NCBI GenBank assembly: GCA_902770835.1
Contig: CACXUM010000001.1
Location: 62,001-126,000, forward strand
Direction of reading: 5' to 3'
From: an uncultured Bacteroidia bacterium
Lineage (GTDB): Bacteria; Bacteroidota; Bacteroidia; Bacteroidales; F082
DNA: 64,000 nt
The notes below the pieces were generated by a model. The model was not told the origin of the DNA, did no database searches, and saw only the letters and a program-made list of their open reading frames with translations. Of this stretch, positions 40,714 through 48,528 are shown in pieces (the first letter of the stretch is position 1; each line of letters begins with the position of its first letter). Position numbers and translations under genes: made by a program.

Positions 40714-41331
40714 TCAAAGACTCTTCAACCATTTTTCAACCTTTGCTTTACCCGTGCGGACTTCATGCCCATAGATGCTGAACTCGCCTGTGACCTTGGC
40801 CTTCGGGAAAGCTTTTTTCACGTCGCTGGCGCAGGAGGCTAAGCCGCTGCCTTCGTGAGTAGTAAAGGGGATGACGGTCTTGCCGTCGAGGTTGATGTCC
40901 TTGAAGAGGGTGAACATCACCTGTGGGTAGGTGCCCCACCACACGGGACCGCCGATGAAGACGGTGTCGTATTGCGAAAGGTCGGGGGCGGTGCCTTCGT
41001 ATGGCGGCAGCTCGCCCTTGTTGGCTTCCTCTTTAGCAAGATTAATAAGCGGCGTGTAGGCCATGCCGTCGTATTTGTGGGTTACAATCTCGAACTGGTC
41101 GGCACCTTTGATTTCAGTGATGTAGTCGGCCACGATCTTGGTGTTGCCGACCTCGATGTTGCCCACGCTGTAGTTGTCGCCCGCATGGGAGAAGAAAATG
41201 ACGATGGATTTGCTCATATTCTGTGATTTTAAGTTGTTGGCTTGAGACGCACGGCCGTGCGTCTTTACGTCTTGTCCGTTGCAGATGGTGGCCATGAGGA
41301 GTGCCAAGACTGCGGTAATGATTCTTTTCAT
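40714..41331 (-). CDS. Exported flavodoxin
   Basis: A 205-residue protein with a signal-like N-terminus (MKRIITAVLALLMATICNG) followed by a flavodoxin: SIVIFFSHAGDNYSVGNIEV (FMN phosphate loop), PLINLAKEEANKGEL and GGPVWWGTYPQVMFTLF (flavin-binding edge). It belongs to the longer flavodoxins used for electron transfer. The cleavage site is not sharp, so export is likely but not sure. The ATG overlaps the acetyltransferase stop by four bases, so they share an operon. Confidence 0.85.
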   Translation of the reverse strand: MKRIITAVLALLMATICNGQDVKTHGRASQANNLKSQNMSKSIVIFFSHAGDNYSVGNIEVGNTKIVADYITEIKGADQFEIVTHKYDGMAYTPLINLAKEEANKGELPPYEGTAPDLSQYDTVFIGGPVWWGTYPQVMFTLFKDINLDGKTVIPFTTHEGSGLASCASDVKKAFPKAKVTGEFSIYGHEVRTGKAKVEKWLKSL

Positions 41332-41861
41332 AGTTCTATAATGTTTTTAATGAATTTCGCGGGGTTGCCGCCCACGATGGTATTGGGTGCCACGTCCTTG
41401 GTGACAACGGCTCCCGCAGCCACGACAGCATTCTTTCCGACAGTCACACCAGGCAAGATGGTGGCGCCTGCACCTATCCAAACGTTTTCGCAGATGTGGA
41501 CGGGCTTGCAGAGCAAAATCTGACGGTCGTAGAGGTCGTGGTTGTTGGAGATGAGTTGCGCATTGGCGGCAATCATCGCGCCGTCGTCGATGGTGATGCC
41601 GCCACGGGCCATCATCAGGCAGTTGTTCATGATCATCACGTTCTTCCCGATGTGTACACGGTCGAAGCAGACACCAGTGAGGCCAGGCATCACGAAGCCT
41701 CCTTCGCCAAGGTTGTTGCCGAAGAGTTCGCGCACGAGGGCGTTGTACTCGTCGGTGTAAGGCATCGTGTGGTTCAGTTTGAAAAGGACTTGCGCTTGAC
41801 GCACACCTTCCGTATGTTCTTCGGCTGTGGTCAGCCTGGGGTCAACTCTTTGTTCTTGCAT
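41328..41861 (-). CDS. Hexapeptide acetyltransferase (maltose/galactoside O-acetyltransferase-like)
   Basis: About 177 residues of left-handed beta-helix repeats: VHIGKNVMIMNNCLMMARGG, DDGAMIAANAQLISNNHDL and CENVWIGAGATILPGVTVG, ending VAPNTIVGGNPAKFIKNII. It transfers an acetyl group from acetyl-CoA to a sugar hydroxyl. The ATG at 41859-41861 is preferred because the -7 box (41886-41893) overlaps any upstream start. It is the first gene of an operon with the flavodoxin and, probably, the DUF362 and SDR genes. Confidence 0.87.
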   Translation of the reverse strand: MQEQRVDPRLTTAEEHTEGVRQAQVLFKLNHTMPYTDEYNALVRELFGNNLGEGGFVMPGLTGVCFDRVHIGKNVMIMNNCLMMARGGITIDDGAMIAANAQLISNNHDLYDRQILLCKPVHICENVWIGAGATILPGVTVGKNAVVAAGAVVTKDVAPNTIVGGNPAKFIKNIIEL

Positions 41862-41885
41862 CGTTTTAGGTTTTGAATTACGATG

Positions 41886-41893
41886 CAAAAATA
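41886..41893 (-). promoter_or_regulatory. -7 box of the acetyltransferase-flavodoxin operon
   Basis: TATTTTTG on the minus strand, 24 bp before the ATG at 41861; it decides the start of that gene. Confidence 0.6.
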
Positions 41894-41986
41894 CAGCGAC
41901 TTCCCGAGGGAGCCGTTACGCAGATTTCCGGTAAACTTTCAAATTTTACGGGAAACTATTATAGTTCGACTGTTTTTGAAAGATAA

Positions 41987-42421
41987 TCAATCGATGTTCC
42001 AGTATGCAGACGGATTACCATCAAAGATTGTATCGATATCATCATCACTATAACCCATTTCATCTTGTGCATAGGATCCATTATATCTTTCATAAGTATC
42101 TTCTTCTTGTAATTCTGTTATTTCGTCATCTTTTTCAGCTTCTAGCATTTCTTCAAGAGTAGTATTATTAAAATAATTGTATTCAAAAAACTCTTCTCTA
42201 CGCTGCTTTATTTTCTCCAATAGTTTAGGGGATAGTTCAATTGAAGGGAATATTTCTTGTATTTCTCCAATTACTTCTTCCGAGAATGCACATCTTTCAC
42301 CATCAATATTATCTGTTACCCATCGAATATAATCTGGTGCATACATTAAAACTTCTCCCAAGTCGCAACCTTTAAACTTGCCGAAGTTAAATACCTGAAT
42401 TAGTGATTCAAAGTAAATCAT
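41987..42421 (-). CDS. ExoX-C-like domain protein
   Basis: About 144 residues. The N-terminus reads FNFGKFKGCDLGEVLMYAPDYIRWV, the short f-GK(F/Y)KG...PdYi-W motif also seen at the end of exodeoxyribonuclease X (ExoX-C domain, family knowledge). No nuclease domain is present, so it may be a stand-alone adaptor. The remainder is acidic (Glu/Asp-rich from about residue 100). The ATG at 42421 is more likely than a longer frame because it begins directly before the domain. It overlaps the end of the next gene upstream by 14 bases. Confidence 0.5.
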   Translation of the reverse strand: MIYFESLIQVFNFGKFKGCDLGEVLMYAPDYIRWVTDNIDGERCAFSEEVIGEIQEIFPSIELSPKLLEKIKQRREEFFEYNYFNNTTLEEMLEAEKDDEITELQEEDTYERYNGSYAQDEMGYSDDDIDTIFDGNPSAYWNID

Positions 42422-43088
42422 TATAACCTTCGACTTCACAATCTTCAATAGTCAATTCGCTCAAATCAAATAATGCATAACGCAGATGTCCAGTAGTTTT
42501 ACAAACATATCTACAGATGGCTACTAACTCTTGGCCTATGCTTTTTACGGAATGATCAAGTGCATGAATGCAAAGTGTATCTCCTTTTTTTACCTGCAAA
42601 AAAGCATTTCCTTCTTTTATAATAATATTATTATCAGCAAAAATTTTGGCTGCTTTGTATTTGTTTACCAATTGCGGAGTGATTTCAACACCAGTTCCTC
42701 GTCGTGAACGTATGAGACAATAAAGATTGTTCGAAATAAGGTTAGGGATATGTAAATCAGCAATATTTAGTTCTATGTCTTCTCTGCAATTACGTAACCC
42801 TATGTAAATTGGAGTTGTCAAGCCTGTCTGTTTTACATTTTCTCCATCAAACCATTCCACTACTTGATACATATAAAAGCCTCTTATAACTTGTTGGTTA
42901 GGGGCTTTATTTACTATTCCAAGCAAATTGAATTGGTTTGATTTGAGCTCGTCAATCATTTCCTTGCTACTGTTCACAAAACCGTAGATTTCAAGTTCTT
43001 TAATTAAAGTTCCCTTAACAATCATTCCATATTTGAGCCATCCATATTTTTCAAGATAGGATTGCAACGTTATTCTGCTCTTTTCCAT
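42408..43088 (-). CDS. Hypothetical protein, paired with the ExoX-C-like gene
   Basis: A 226-residue protein I do not recognise. It has no signal peptide or clear transmembrane segment. A GVEITPQLVNKYKAAKIFADN stretch and a C-terminal LFDLSELTIEDCEVEG region stand out. Its start codon context is poor, and it overlaps the ExoX-C-like gene by 14 bases, so they are co-expressed. The pair is AT-rich compared with the redox genes on both sides, a sign of recent acquisition. Confidence 0.5.
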   Translation of the reverse strand: MEKSRITLQSYLEKYGWLKYGMIVKGTLIKELEIYGFVNSSKEMIDELKSNQFNLLGIVNKAPNQQVIRGFYMYQVVEWFDGENVKQTGLTTPIYIGLRNCREDIELNIADLHIPNLISNNLYCLIRSRRGTGVEITPQLVNKYKAAKIFADNNIIIKEGNAFLQVKKGDTLCIHALDHSVKSIGQELVAICRYVCKTTGHLRYALFDLSELTIEDCEVEGYNDLL

Positions 43089-43117
43089 ATATAATTGAAT
43101 TTGTGTTTCCTATTGTA

Positions 43118-43342
43118 TCATGCCAAGGTTCCTCCCATACGTTGGCAGTAGGCTGTCAAGTCTTCCACTGTGTTTTCAAAGGAATAGGAGTGCTCTACGT
43201 CATAGAATTTGTCCACGAAATCAAGCCCTTTGTATTGTTGCAGATACCGATAAGCCTGTTGCGTAGTGATATGATGCGCCGTAGCAAACTCTGTTATCAA
43301 AGCCACGAGGTAATTGATTTTATCTATGATGGACTTACTCAT
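43118..43342 (-). CDS. DUF3791-family small protein
   Basis: A 74-residue protein starting MSKSIIDKINYLVALITEF and ending VEDLTAYCQRMGG. Its pattern (INYL...LTaqqAYrYLqqY...fYDveHs) matches DUF3791, usually found next to a DUF3990 protein, whose domain resembles an ADP-ribosyltransferase toxin. No DUF3990 partner is seen here, so this may be an orphan half of a toxin-antitoxin-like pair. A -7 box lies at 43359-43366, seventeen bases before the ATG. Confidence 0.68.
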   Translation of the reverse strand: MSKSIIDKINYLVALITEFATAHHITTQQAYRYLQQYKGLDFVDKFYDVEHSYSFENTVEDLTAYCQRMGGTLA

Positions 43343-43358
43343 AAGTTTTTCTTCGATG

Positions 43359-43366
43359 CAAAAATA
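43359..43366 (-). promoter_or_regulatory. -7 box of the DUF3791 gene
   Basis: TATTTTTG on the minus strand, 16 bp before the ATG at 43342. Confidence 0.5.
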
Positions 43367-43420
43367 CAAACATTTCGCAATATGGCAACAATAATCGCAG
43401 ATTCAATTCAATAAGGTTGC

Positions 43421-44221
43421 CTACCTCCGCCTATACTCACTCGGTGTTTTTCCCAATAATTTCTTCGTATAAGTGGAGAAAGCGGCAGGCGAGCTAAACG
43501 CCATCAATTCAGCGATTTCGGATAGGGTTTTTGAATTGTCGTCCAACAAGGCGACCAATTCGTAAATGGCATAGAAGCCAATCCATTGCAAGGCGGGCAG
43601 CCCTGTGACGGAGCGGCTGATTTCGGAGAGGTATTTTGAGGTGATACAGAGGGCATCGGCATAGAAAGCCACCTCGCGCTCGGTGCGGACATTCGTCTGC
43701 ACCAGACCGAGGAACTTCAGGAACAATTGCGCCGTGTGGTCAGTAGTTTCCATCTTCGCCAAGCCGTGTTGATATACCGTCCAAAGGTCGTAGAGGAAGA
43801 TTTGCAACACGCGCCCCAACACATCACGACGGAAAGGCGACTCCGACCCTTGCCGACTTCGGAAAAGGTCGAAATCGCCTTTGATGAGATGCAGACTCTC
43901 GTCGTCCAAATGGAACGACGGACAGGTGCGGATGAACACAAAGCCCTTCGAAGCCCACACCATTTCGGGGTTGTATTGCGACAGAAACTCGCCCGTAACA
44001 ATCAAGAAATCTGCCTCGAAATCAGCGGAATAAGTGATTTCTTGGATGGTGTTCGACATCTGCCAAATCACCAAGTCGTCTTTCTTCGAGACGAAAGACC
44101 TTCGCCCATCGGAAAAACGCATTTCACCCTTTCGCACCAAGATATGAATATGATGCGTGGCGGTGAAGTCTGACGGCAAATGCGCGTCAGTGATGGTGTT
44201 TAACAGTTGGCAGTGGTTCAT
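43421..44221 (-). CDS. AraC-family regulator
   Basis: A 266-residue protein with an AraC-type N-terminal cupin-like part (HHIHILVRKGEMRFSDGRR) and a C-terminal double helix-turn-helix (ADALCITSKYLSEISRSVTG and LSEIAELMAFSSPAAFSTYT) ending GKTPSEYRRR. Its target is unknown; the redox genes nearby (flavin reductase, kinase-like protein) are candidates. It starts 25 bases downstream of the cytidylate-kinase-like gene, whose transcript may include it. Confidence 0.88.
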   Translation of the reverse strand: MNHCQLLNTITDAHLPSDFTATHHIHILVRKGEMRFSDGRRSFVSKKDDLVIWQMSNTIQEITYSADFEADFLIVTGEFLSQYNPEMVWASKGFVFIRTCPSFHLDDESLHLIKGDFDLFRSRQGSESPFRRDVLGRVLQIFLYDLWTVYQHGLAKMETTDHTAQLFLKFLGLVQTNVRTEREVAFYADALCITSKYLSEISRSVTGLPALQWIGFYAIYELVALLDDNSKTLSEIAELMAFSSPAAFSTYTKKLLGKTPSEYRRR

Positions 44222-44245
44222 CGACAGCCCTTTATTGAAGACAAG

Positions 44246-44887
44246 CTATTTCGCCAAGAAAGGATACTTCTTCTTGATGTTGTCGGCGAGGAACTGTGCC
44301 ACCGCGTCAGTGGGCATGTTGGTGACGTTAAGGACGAAGTCATAGTTGCGGGCATCGTAGCGCGAGGTTTCGGCGACAGTTTTGACGAATGTGTCGCGAG
44401 CCTTGTCGGTTTCGTCGATGACCTTGGCGGCCTTTTCGGGGCTGAGATTTTGCTTGGCGGCGATGCGGGCAATACGCGCGTCACGGTCGGCCATGATGAA
44501 CAGGTGCAACGCATTGGGATTGTCGCGGAAGATGTGGAAACCGGCACGGCCCACTATGATGCAGCTCTCTTGTTCGGCCAATTCACGCAACAAACGAGCC
44601 TCGGCATAATAAAGGGTCAACGGCGTGGCCTCTGGATAGTAGACATCCGGATGGCTGGTCGTATCAAACTGGCGATAAAAGTAACAGAAGTCACTCCACC
44701 AACTGGTTTTTTGCGCCTTAACACGGTCCATGTTTTCAAGGGTCATTTTAAAATGATCGGCAACGCTTTGCAATATGGCGCGACCGTAAACCTTGAGCCC
44801 CAATTTTTCTCCCAGCAGACGGGCAATCTCGCCACCTCCGCTGCCGCACTCGCGGTTGATTGTGATGATAATCTTTTGGTTTTCCAT
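44246..44887 (-). CDS. Cytidylate-kinase-like P-loop protein
   Basis: A 213-residue protein with an altered P-loop, ITINRECGSGGGEIARLLGEK, as in the cytidylate kinase-like family (PF13189), followed by LKVYGRAILQ and a lid region RIARIAAKQNLSPEKAAKVI. Its substrate is unknown; the family differs from true Cmk in the nucleotide pocket. It lies between the flavin reductase gene (15 bp upstream) and the AraC gene, so it is probably in an operon with the flavin reductase. Confidence 0.85.
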   Translation of the reverse strand: MENQKIIITINRECGSGGGEIARLLGEKLGLKVYGRAILQSVADHFKMTLENMDRVKAQKTSWWSDFCYFYRQFDTTSHPDVYYPEATPLTLYYAEARLLRELAEQESCIIVGRAGFHIFRDNPNALHLFIMADRDARIARIAAKQNLSPEKAAKVIDETDKARDTFVKTVAETSRYDARNYDFVLNVTNMPTDAVAQFLADNIKKKYPFLAK

Positions 44888-44901
44888 AGTGAATATCTGT
44901 T

Positions 44902-45597
44902 TTATTCTTCAATGAATTTCTTTCCGTCGCCCCAAGCCTTGCCGACTTCTTCGCCGATGGCGCGGTAACTCACGCCCGAGGCATCGAAGACGATGGGCTT
45001 CAGTTTGGCCAAGTCAATCTTGCCGTCGGTGAGGATGCTCTCGTCGGCACTTTGGTTGACCACTTCGCCAATCAACATGCCATTCTCGAAACTCACCACG
45101 CGACATTCCAATGTCAGCGGGTACTCGTTGACGATGGGCGCGTCCACATTGGGGCTGGGGGTTACGGTGAAGCCTACTTTGGCTACCTTGTTCGCGACAT
45201 CATGTCCGCTCACCGTGCCGAAATAGTCCGACTCGGCCACTGTGCGCTCGTCGGCGAAACTCACGGTGAAGGCGCCCGTTTCACGCAGGTTGTCGGTCGT
45301 TTTGTGTTCCGAAAGGCTGATGACGATTTGGTTGTAGTCGAGTTGACCAGCCCATGCCGCCATCATCACGTCGGGCGTGTGGTTCTTGTCCCATGTGGCA
45401 ATCATCACGCAAGGTTGCGGCGTGGTCACCAAGGCGTGCTGTGCGCCGAAGTTCACACGCCCCGAAACCTCTTCGACTTTTTGTTGTTTCTGTTGGTTAT
45501 CAGGGTTCGTGTTGCTTTGAACGTTTTCAGTTTGTTGGTTGTTAGTGCAGGCGGCAAGGGCCAGTCCGCACAAGATAGTTGCTGCTATTTTCTTCAT
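44902..45597 (-). CDS. Flavin reductase-like lipoprotein
   Basis: A 231-residue lipoprotein (MKKIAATILCGLALAAC) with a 40-residue Gln/Asn-rich linker. The domain is a flavin reductase-like, FMN-binding split barrel: PCVMIATWDKNHTPDVMMAAW, ISLSEHKTTDNLRETGAFTV and NEYPLTLECRVVSFENGMLI. A cytoplasmic paralogue without a signal is coded at 51511-52074. It probably binds FMN and accepts hydride from an NAD(P)H partner; lipoprotein export is unusual for the family. A -7 box lies at 45624-45631. Confidence 0.85.
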   Translation of the reverse strand: MKKIAATILCGLALAACTNNQQTENVQSNTNPDNQQKQQKVEEVSGRVNFGAQHALVTTPQPCVMIATWDKNHTPDVMMAAWAGQLDYNQIVISLSEHKTTDNLRETGAFTVSFADERTVAESDYFGTVSGHDVANKVAKVGFTVTPSPNVDAPIVNEYPLTLECRVVSFENGMLIGEVVNQSADESILTDGKIDLAKLKPIVFDASGVSYRAIGEEVGKAWGDGKKFIEE

Positions 45598-45623
45598 GGT
45601 TTTGATGTTTTGTGTTTCGGCTG

Positions 45624-45631
45624 CAAAAATA
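45624..45631 (-). promoter_or_regulatory. -7 box of the lipoprotein flavin reductase gene
   Basis: TATTTTTG on the minus strand, 26 bp before the ATG at 45597. Confidence 0.5.
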
Positions 45632-45634
45632 GGA

Positions 45635-45673
45635 AAATCCTTGAAACACTTGGCTTATGGAGTTCAAGGATTT
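45635..45673 (-). terminator. Terminator after the MjaI-like gene
   Basis: AAATCCTTGAA (45635-45645) pairs with TTCAAGGATTT (45663-45673) over 11 bases around a 17-base loop. On the minus strand it follows the MjaI-family gene by about 30 bases. Confidence 0.7.
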
Positions 45674-45705
45674 AGTTTGGCTTTGTGGATTTTGAAAGCA
45701 TGATT

Positions 45706-46221
45706 CTACTTCGTCAGTCTTTCCACCTCTTTCTTGATTTCGTCAACCACTTCCTTGTTGGCGATTTCTTTGTCCAAACTGAAAACCACAAAGACTTTAC
45801 CGCCAAATTTCTCTGTAAAATCAGAAAAACTTGCTTTCATTCGCTCTGTCAGTGAATACGAACCGAAATTGGCTTTGGCAGTAATAGGTTTTATTTGGAT
45901 TCCAATGGCTTTGTCGCCAACTTTGGCAATATAGTCAATGTCTCCAGCGTGGTCCAATTCAGGGTCTGTTTCTTCGAATGCAAGCTCGGGAAATAGTTTT
46001 GCGAGGCCGTCGTTGATGACAGATTTCTCTCGCAAATAGCCGTCGTAAGTGCGATTTATGGTGAGATTGTAAATATAATCGATGCAATCTTGCTCTGTAA
46101 TATCTGCAACCGCTGGTTGGATGTTTTCGGCAAGTTTGATGTACAGTTTGTTGCCTAAATATGGTATAATATCTGGATTCTGTATCAGTTTTTGTCGAAT
46201 AAAGTCGTCAATTTTTATCAT
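45706..46221 (-). CDS. MjaI-family type II restriction endonuclease
   Basis: A 171-residue protein with INRTYDGYLREKSVINDGLA and a PD-(D/E)XK core: Asp in HAGDIDYIAKVG and the IGIQIKPITAKANFG stretch. This is the MjaI restriction endonuclease family; MjaI itself cuts CTAG, so a similar site is likely (inference). It is shorter than typical members, about 200 residues. The matching methylase should be an N4-cytosine enzyme, but only its first 33 codons survive at 48297-48398. If active, it would need another source of protection. Confidence 0.78.
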   Translation of the reverse strand: MIKIDDFIRQKLIQNPDIIPYLGNKLYIKLAENIQPAVADITEQDCIDYIYNLTINRTYDGYLREKSVINDGLAKLFPELAFEETDPELDHAGDIDYIAKVGDKAIGIQIKPITAKANFGSYSLTERMKASFSDFTEKFGGKVFVVFSLDKEIANKEVVDEIKKEVERLTK

Positions 46222-46234
46222 AATATATTGATTG

Positions 46235-47005
46235 TTAAGAGATTTGCAAAATCTTTTCTAATGTCGTGTCCGTAAAAGTCTCCCATATAGCCAAACGTAT
46301 TGGCTTGTAGTCGGAAAAAAGTTGATTTACAAACTCAATTTCGAACACTAGCCGTAGGTCGTTGGGGTCGGATTCAGGATGCACCTCGTGCTTCGAGCCT
46401 ATACGGGCAACCTTGATGTAATAGAGATCTCTAATGCCTTTGCCCTTTCGATATGGCATGAAATAGTAGAGGTGGTTGAGTGCCACAGTTGAAGGGAATT
46501 TCTTTCCGGTGTAATAAATATTTATCGAACCATCGAGCAGCATCTTTATCGTGTCGTTTTTCACCAGCGAGACAAGAAGGTTTTTCTTCGGGTCTAGGTC
46601 GTTGGCGTTGACAATATCCTTGTTCTCGATAATCTCTTCGGGGAATTCTTTAACAATCTCCAAAAAGTTGACGGGGATGATGCTGCTTTGTACAGAGTAT
46701 TTCTTCAATATGTTCTTGTCCCCGAACATGTACTTAGCAAATATTTTCACCGTCTCGACATTTACTGAGTTGCCAAACTGTTTGTAAGCTTGCGCCTCTA
46801 TCACATCAGGTTGGAACGTATCGGGGAAACTCTGCAATCGTGCGCACTCTCTCAACGTGAGGAAACGCTTGCGACTACCAACGATGCTCGTCTGTGTGAT
46901 GGCCACCAATGCAGGGAAATACGTACCAGGCTTCACACGGATTCCCGACGGTCGAAACTGGAGAATGTTGTCCCAAAGGCTAGGGTTCTTGTAGTGCTTA
47001 TGCAA
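46235..47005 (-). pseudogene. Truncated C5-cytosine DNA methyltransferase, C-terminal part
   Basis: Codes GIRVKPGTYFPALVAITQTS and RKRFLTLRECARLQSFPDTF, C5-methylase motifs VIII-IX, then AYKQFGNSVNVETVKIF (motif X), followed by an unassigned 140-residue C-terminal region. Motifs I-VII, including the catalytic PC motif, are gone. There is no ATG at the front: the only start is a TTG, and the same frame is shut by the TGA of the preceding gene (47024-47026). The gene is therefore dead as a methylase. It is a relic of a different R-M system from MjaI. Confidence 0.75.
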
Positions 47006-47023
47006 TGAATGATATGTGTGCGC

Positions 47024-47548
47024 TCAATATCCAATTAACAATATTCCTTTCAACGGCAGTTTCAGACGATTAGATATGTAGAGGGTTTCGAGAAAAGTCT
47101 TTACTTCCTGGTAATCGTGGCTTATGATACCTCCTCCTGTGTTAATATGGTACTCATTGAGAACGGCAATAACAAGATACTCTACCTCAAACATCATACA
47201 GGCTTGGAATATGTCTTTCAAAAATTGATTGTTGCGAACCGCTCTTCCTGCTTCTATTTCGATGACAATATTACGTTCTTTGTTTATCGCATCAGCATAG
47301 AAAGATTTGTCTATTACGTTGTTTTCACCGAAAAGAACAGGTACATCTATCTTTTCATCACGACCTTTTCCTCGTTCAACATCGTATCCGCAATCTTCTA
47401 GAAGAGGACGCAACAACGCAAGTACATCATTTGAAACCCTATGTTTGCCATCGTCTAGCGTGGTTTCAATCTTTTTGAAGCAGTCAATAATGACTTGCAT
47501 TTCTTTGGTAATGCCGTGCGAGCGCGGAAAAAATTGGTAATTAATCAT
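47024..47548 (-). CDS. Putative restriction endonuclease-like protein
   Basis: A 174-residue protein. The region KIDVPVLFGENNVIDKSFYA, then DAINKERNIVIEIEAGRAVR and ACMMFEVEYLVIAVLNEYH, resembles a PD-(D/E)XK nuclease fold, with E-x-E in place of the usual E-x-K, so activity is uncertain. I do not recognise the family. It overlaps the small gene upstream by eight bases and is followed by the truncated C5 methylase in the same frame. It may belong to the system whose methylase is now a remnant. Confidence 0.45.
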   Translation of the reverse strand: MINYQFFPRSHGITKEMQVIIDCFKKIETTLDDGKHRVSNDVLALLRPLLEDCGYDVERGKGRDEKIDVPVLFGENNVIDKSFYADAINKERNIVIEIEAGRAVRNNQFLKDIFQACMMFEVEYLVIAVLNEYHINTGGGIISHDYQEVKTFLETLYISNRLKLPLKGILLIGY

Positions 47549-47777
47549 AGGTATAGTGTTTTAAAATTCCATTAAATGACATTGGCTCAAAATCATTTTC
47601 TGATGCATATTCGATTGAGATTAACTGTTCACAAGTGATTTTTTGCGGGTTGTCATTCCGTTGAAGTAACTCGCGCAAAAATTTCTTTGTCACAATCAAT
47701 TCCGATAGATCTTTATGACCAATGCGCTTGAAATACACATAATCTTTTGTTTTCTCTGTAACAACATATTGTTCCAT
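47541..47777 (-). CDS. Small hypothetical protein in the R-M remnant cluster
   Basis: A 78-residue protein, not recognised. It is acidic-basic mixed with KDYVYFKRIGHKDLSELIVT near the N-terminus and no signal peptide. Its end overlaps the next gene by eight bases and its start is three bases after the stop of the upstream gene, so all three are one transcript. Confidence 0.45.
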   Translation of the reverse strand: MEQYVVTEKTKDYVYFKRIGHKDLSELIVTKKFLRELLQRNDNPQKITCEQLISIEYASENDFEPMSFNGILKHYTYD

Positions 47778-47780
47778 AAA

Positions 47781-48275
47781 TCATGCAACGATTTTGTTAT
47801 TTCCAAACATATCTTCCTTATGAAAAAAGCCATTGGTTAGGGCTTGGAATAGGTCGTTGATGTATATGTGAGCCGAAGAGTTATGGACAATCTTTTTGAG
47901 GTAAGTGTCTTTAAGGAAATCTACAAAAACAACCACACCTTTGTAGTGATACACTCCGATAAATCGCACATCGTAAAGTAAGTTTTTCTTCTTTATGTCC
48001 TCACAAAATTCTTTATACCAATGTGGCAATTGTACTCTTTTTTTGAAAGTGGGGTGTGGATTGCCTAAATAGGAAACAGCACGATGTAGTAGAATATACT
48101 TCTTTCGCGCAGTTGAGTAAATAAAAACACGATGTCCCAAAACATCCTGTACCTTGCAATGCTCTTCTCCCAAAAAACGAATCATAGTCTCCTGCTGTTG
48201 CTTTGGGGTTAATACTTGGTCTTGGGCTATATCAAGACTAAGGTCGGGCCTTATTTGTTCACTATTTTGATTCAT
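47781..48275 (-). CDS. Hypothetical protein in the R-M remnant cluster
   Basis: A 164-residue protein I do not recognise. It reads QDVLGHRVFIYSTARKKYIL and later FIGVYHYKGVVVFVDFLKDT and HNSSAHIYINDLFQALTNG. The position (first full gene after a methylase remnant) and the conserved-looking VFVDF...HNSSAHIY pattern suggest part of a restriction enzyme, but this is inference. It ends abruptly in the NNKIVA tail, three bases before the next gene. It could be an N-terminal fragment of a longer protein. Confidence 0.42.
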   Translation of the reverse strand: MNQNSEQIRPDLSLDIAQDQVLTPKQQQETMIRFLGEEHCKVQDVLGHRVFIYSTARKKYILLHRAVSYLGNPHPTFKKRVQLPHWYKEFCEDIKKKNLLYDVRFIGVYHYKGVVVFVDFLKDTYLKKIVHNSSAHIYINDLFQALTNGFFHKEDMFGNNKIVA

Positions 48276-48296
48276 ATTATTTTGCTTTTTCTGTTG

Positions 48297-48398
48297 TCAA
48301 TCAAGAGGTGAAGTGACAATCAGATGGATGCTTTTGTCAGGTAACTCATCCATTTTTCGGCAGTCACCATTGATTATGGTATGATGTGTGTGTTGCAT
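48297..48398 (-). pseudogene. N-terminal remnant of an N4-cytosine (or adenine) DNA methyltransferase
   Basis: From an ATG at 48398 the minus strand codes INGDCRKMDELPDKSIHLIV then TSPPLD and a stop. GDxRxMxELPDxSIxLxVTSPPY is the opening of N4-cytosine methylases, where TSPPY is the catalytic motif IV. The gene stops right there (LD instead of Y). A -7 box lies at 48430-48437. It was probably the first gene of the MjaI-type R-M operon. Confidence 0.72.
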
Positions 48399-48429
48399 AA
48401 TATAAAAGAAGATGTTGCCTCTCAATCCG

Positions 48430-48437
48430 CAAAGGTA
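48430..48437 (-). promoter_or_regulatory. -7 box of the decayed R-M operon
   Basis: TACCTTTG on the minus strand, 31 bp before the ATG of the methylase remnant; it may still transcribe the genes below it. Confidence 0.5.
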
Positions 48438-48464
48438 AGCATTTTTCCAACTACACCAACAAAA

Positions 48465-48503
48465 AAACCACCAAAACAGCCATTAAGGGTATTTCGGTGG
48501 TTT
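48465..48503 (-). terminator. Terminator after DUF362 paralogue 2
   Basis: AAACCACC (48465-48472) pairs with GGTGGTTT (48496-48503) around a 23-base loop, with T-rich sequence following on the minus strand. It lies 26 bases past the DUF362 stop. Confidence 0.55.
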
Positions 48504-48528
48504 AATCAGCCATCTTTGCGAAAATGGC

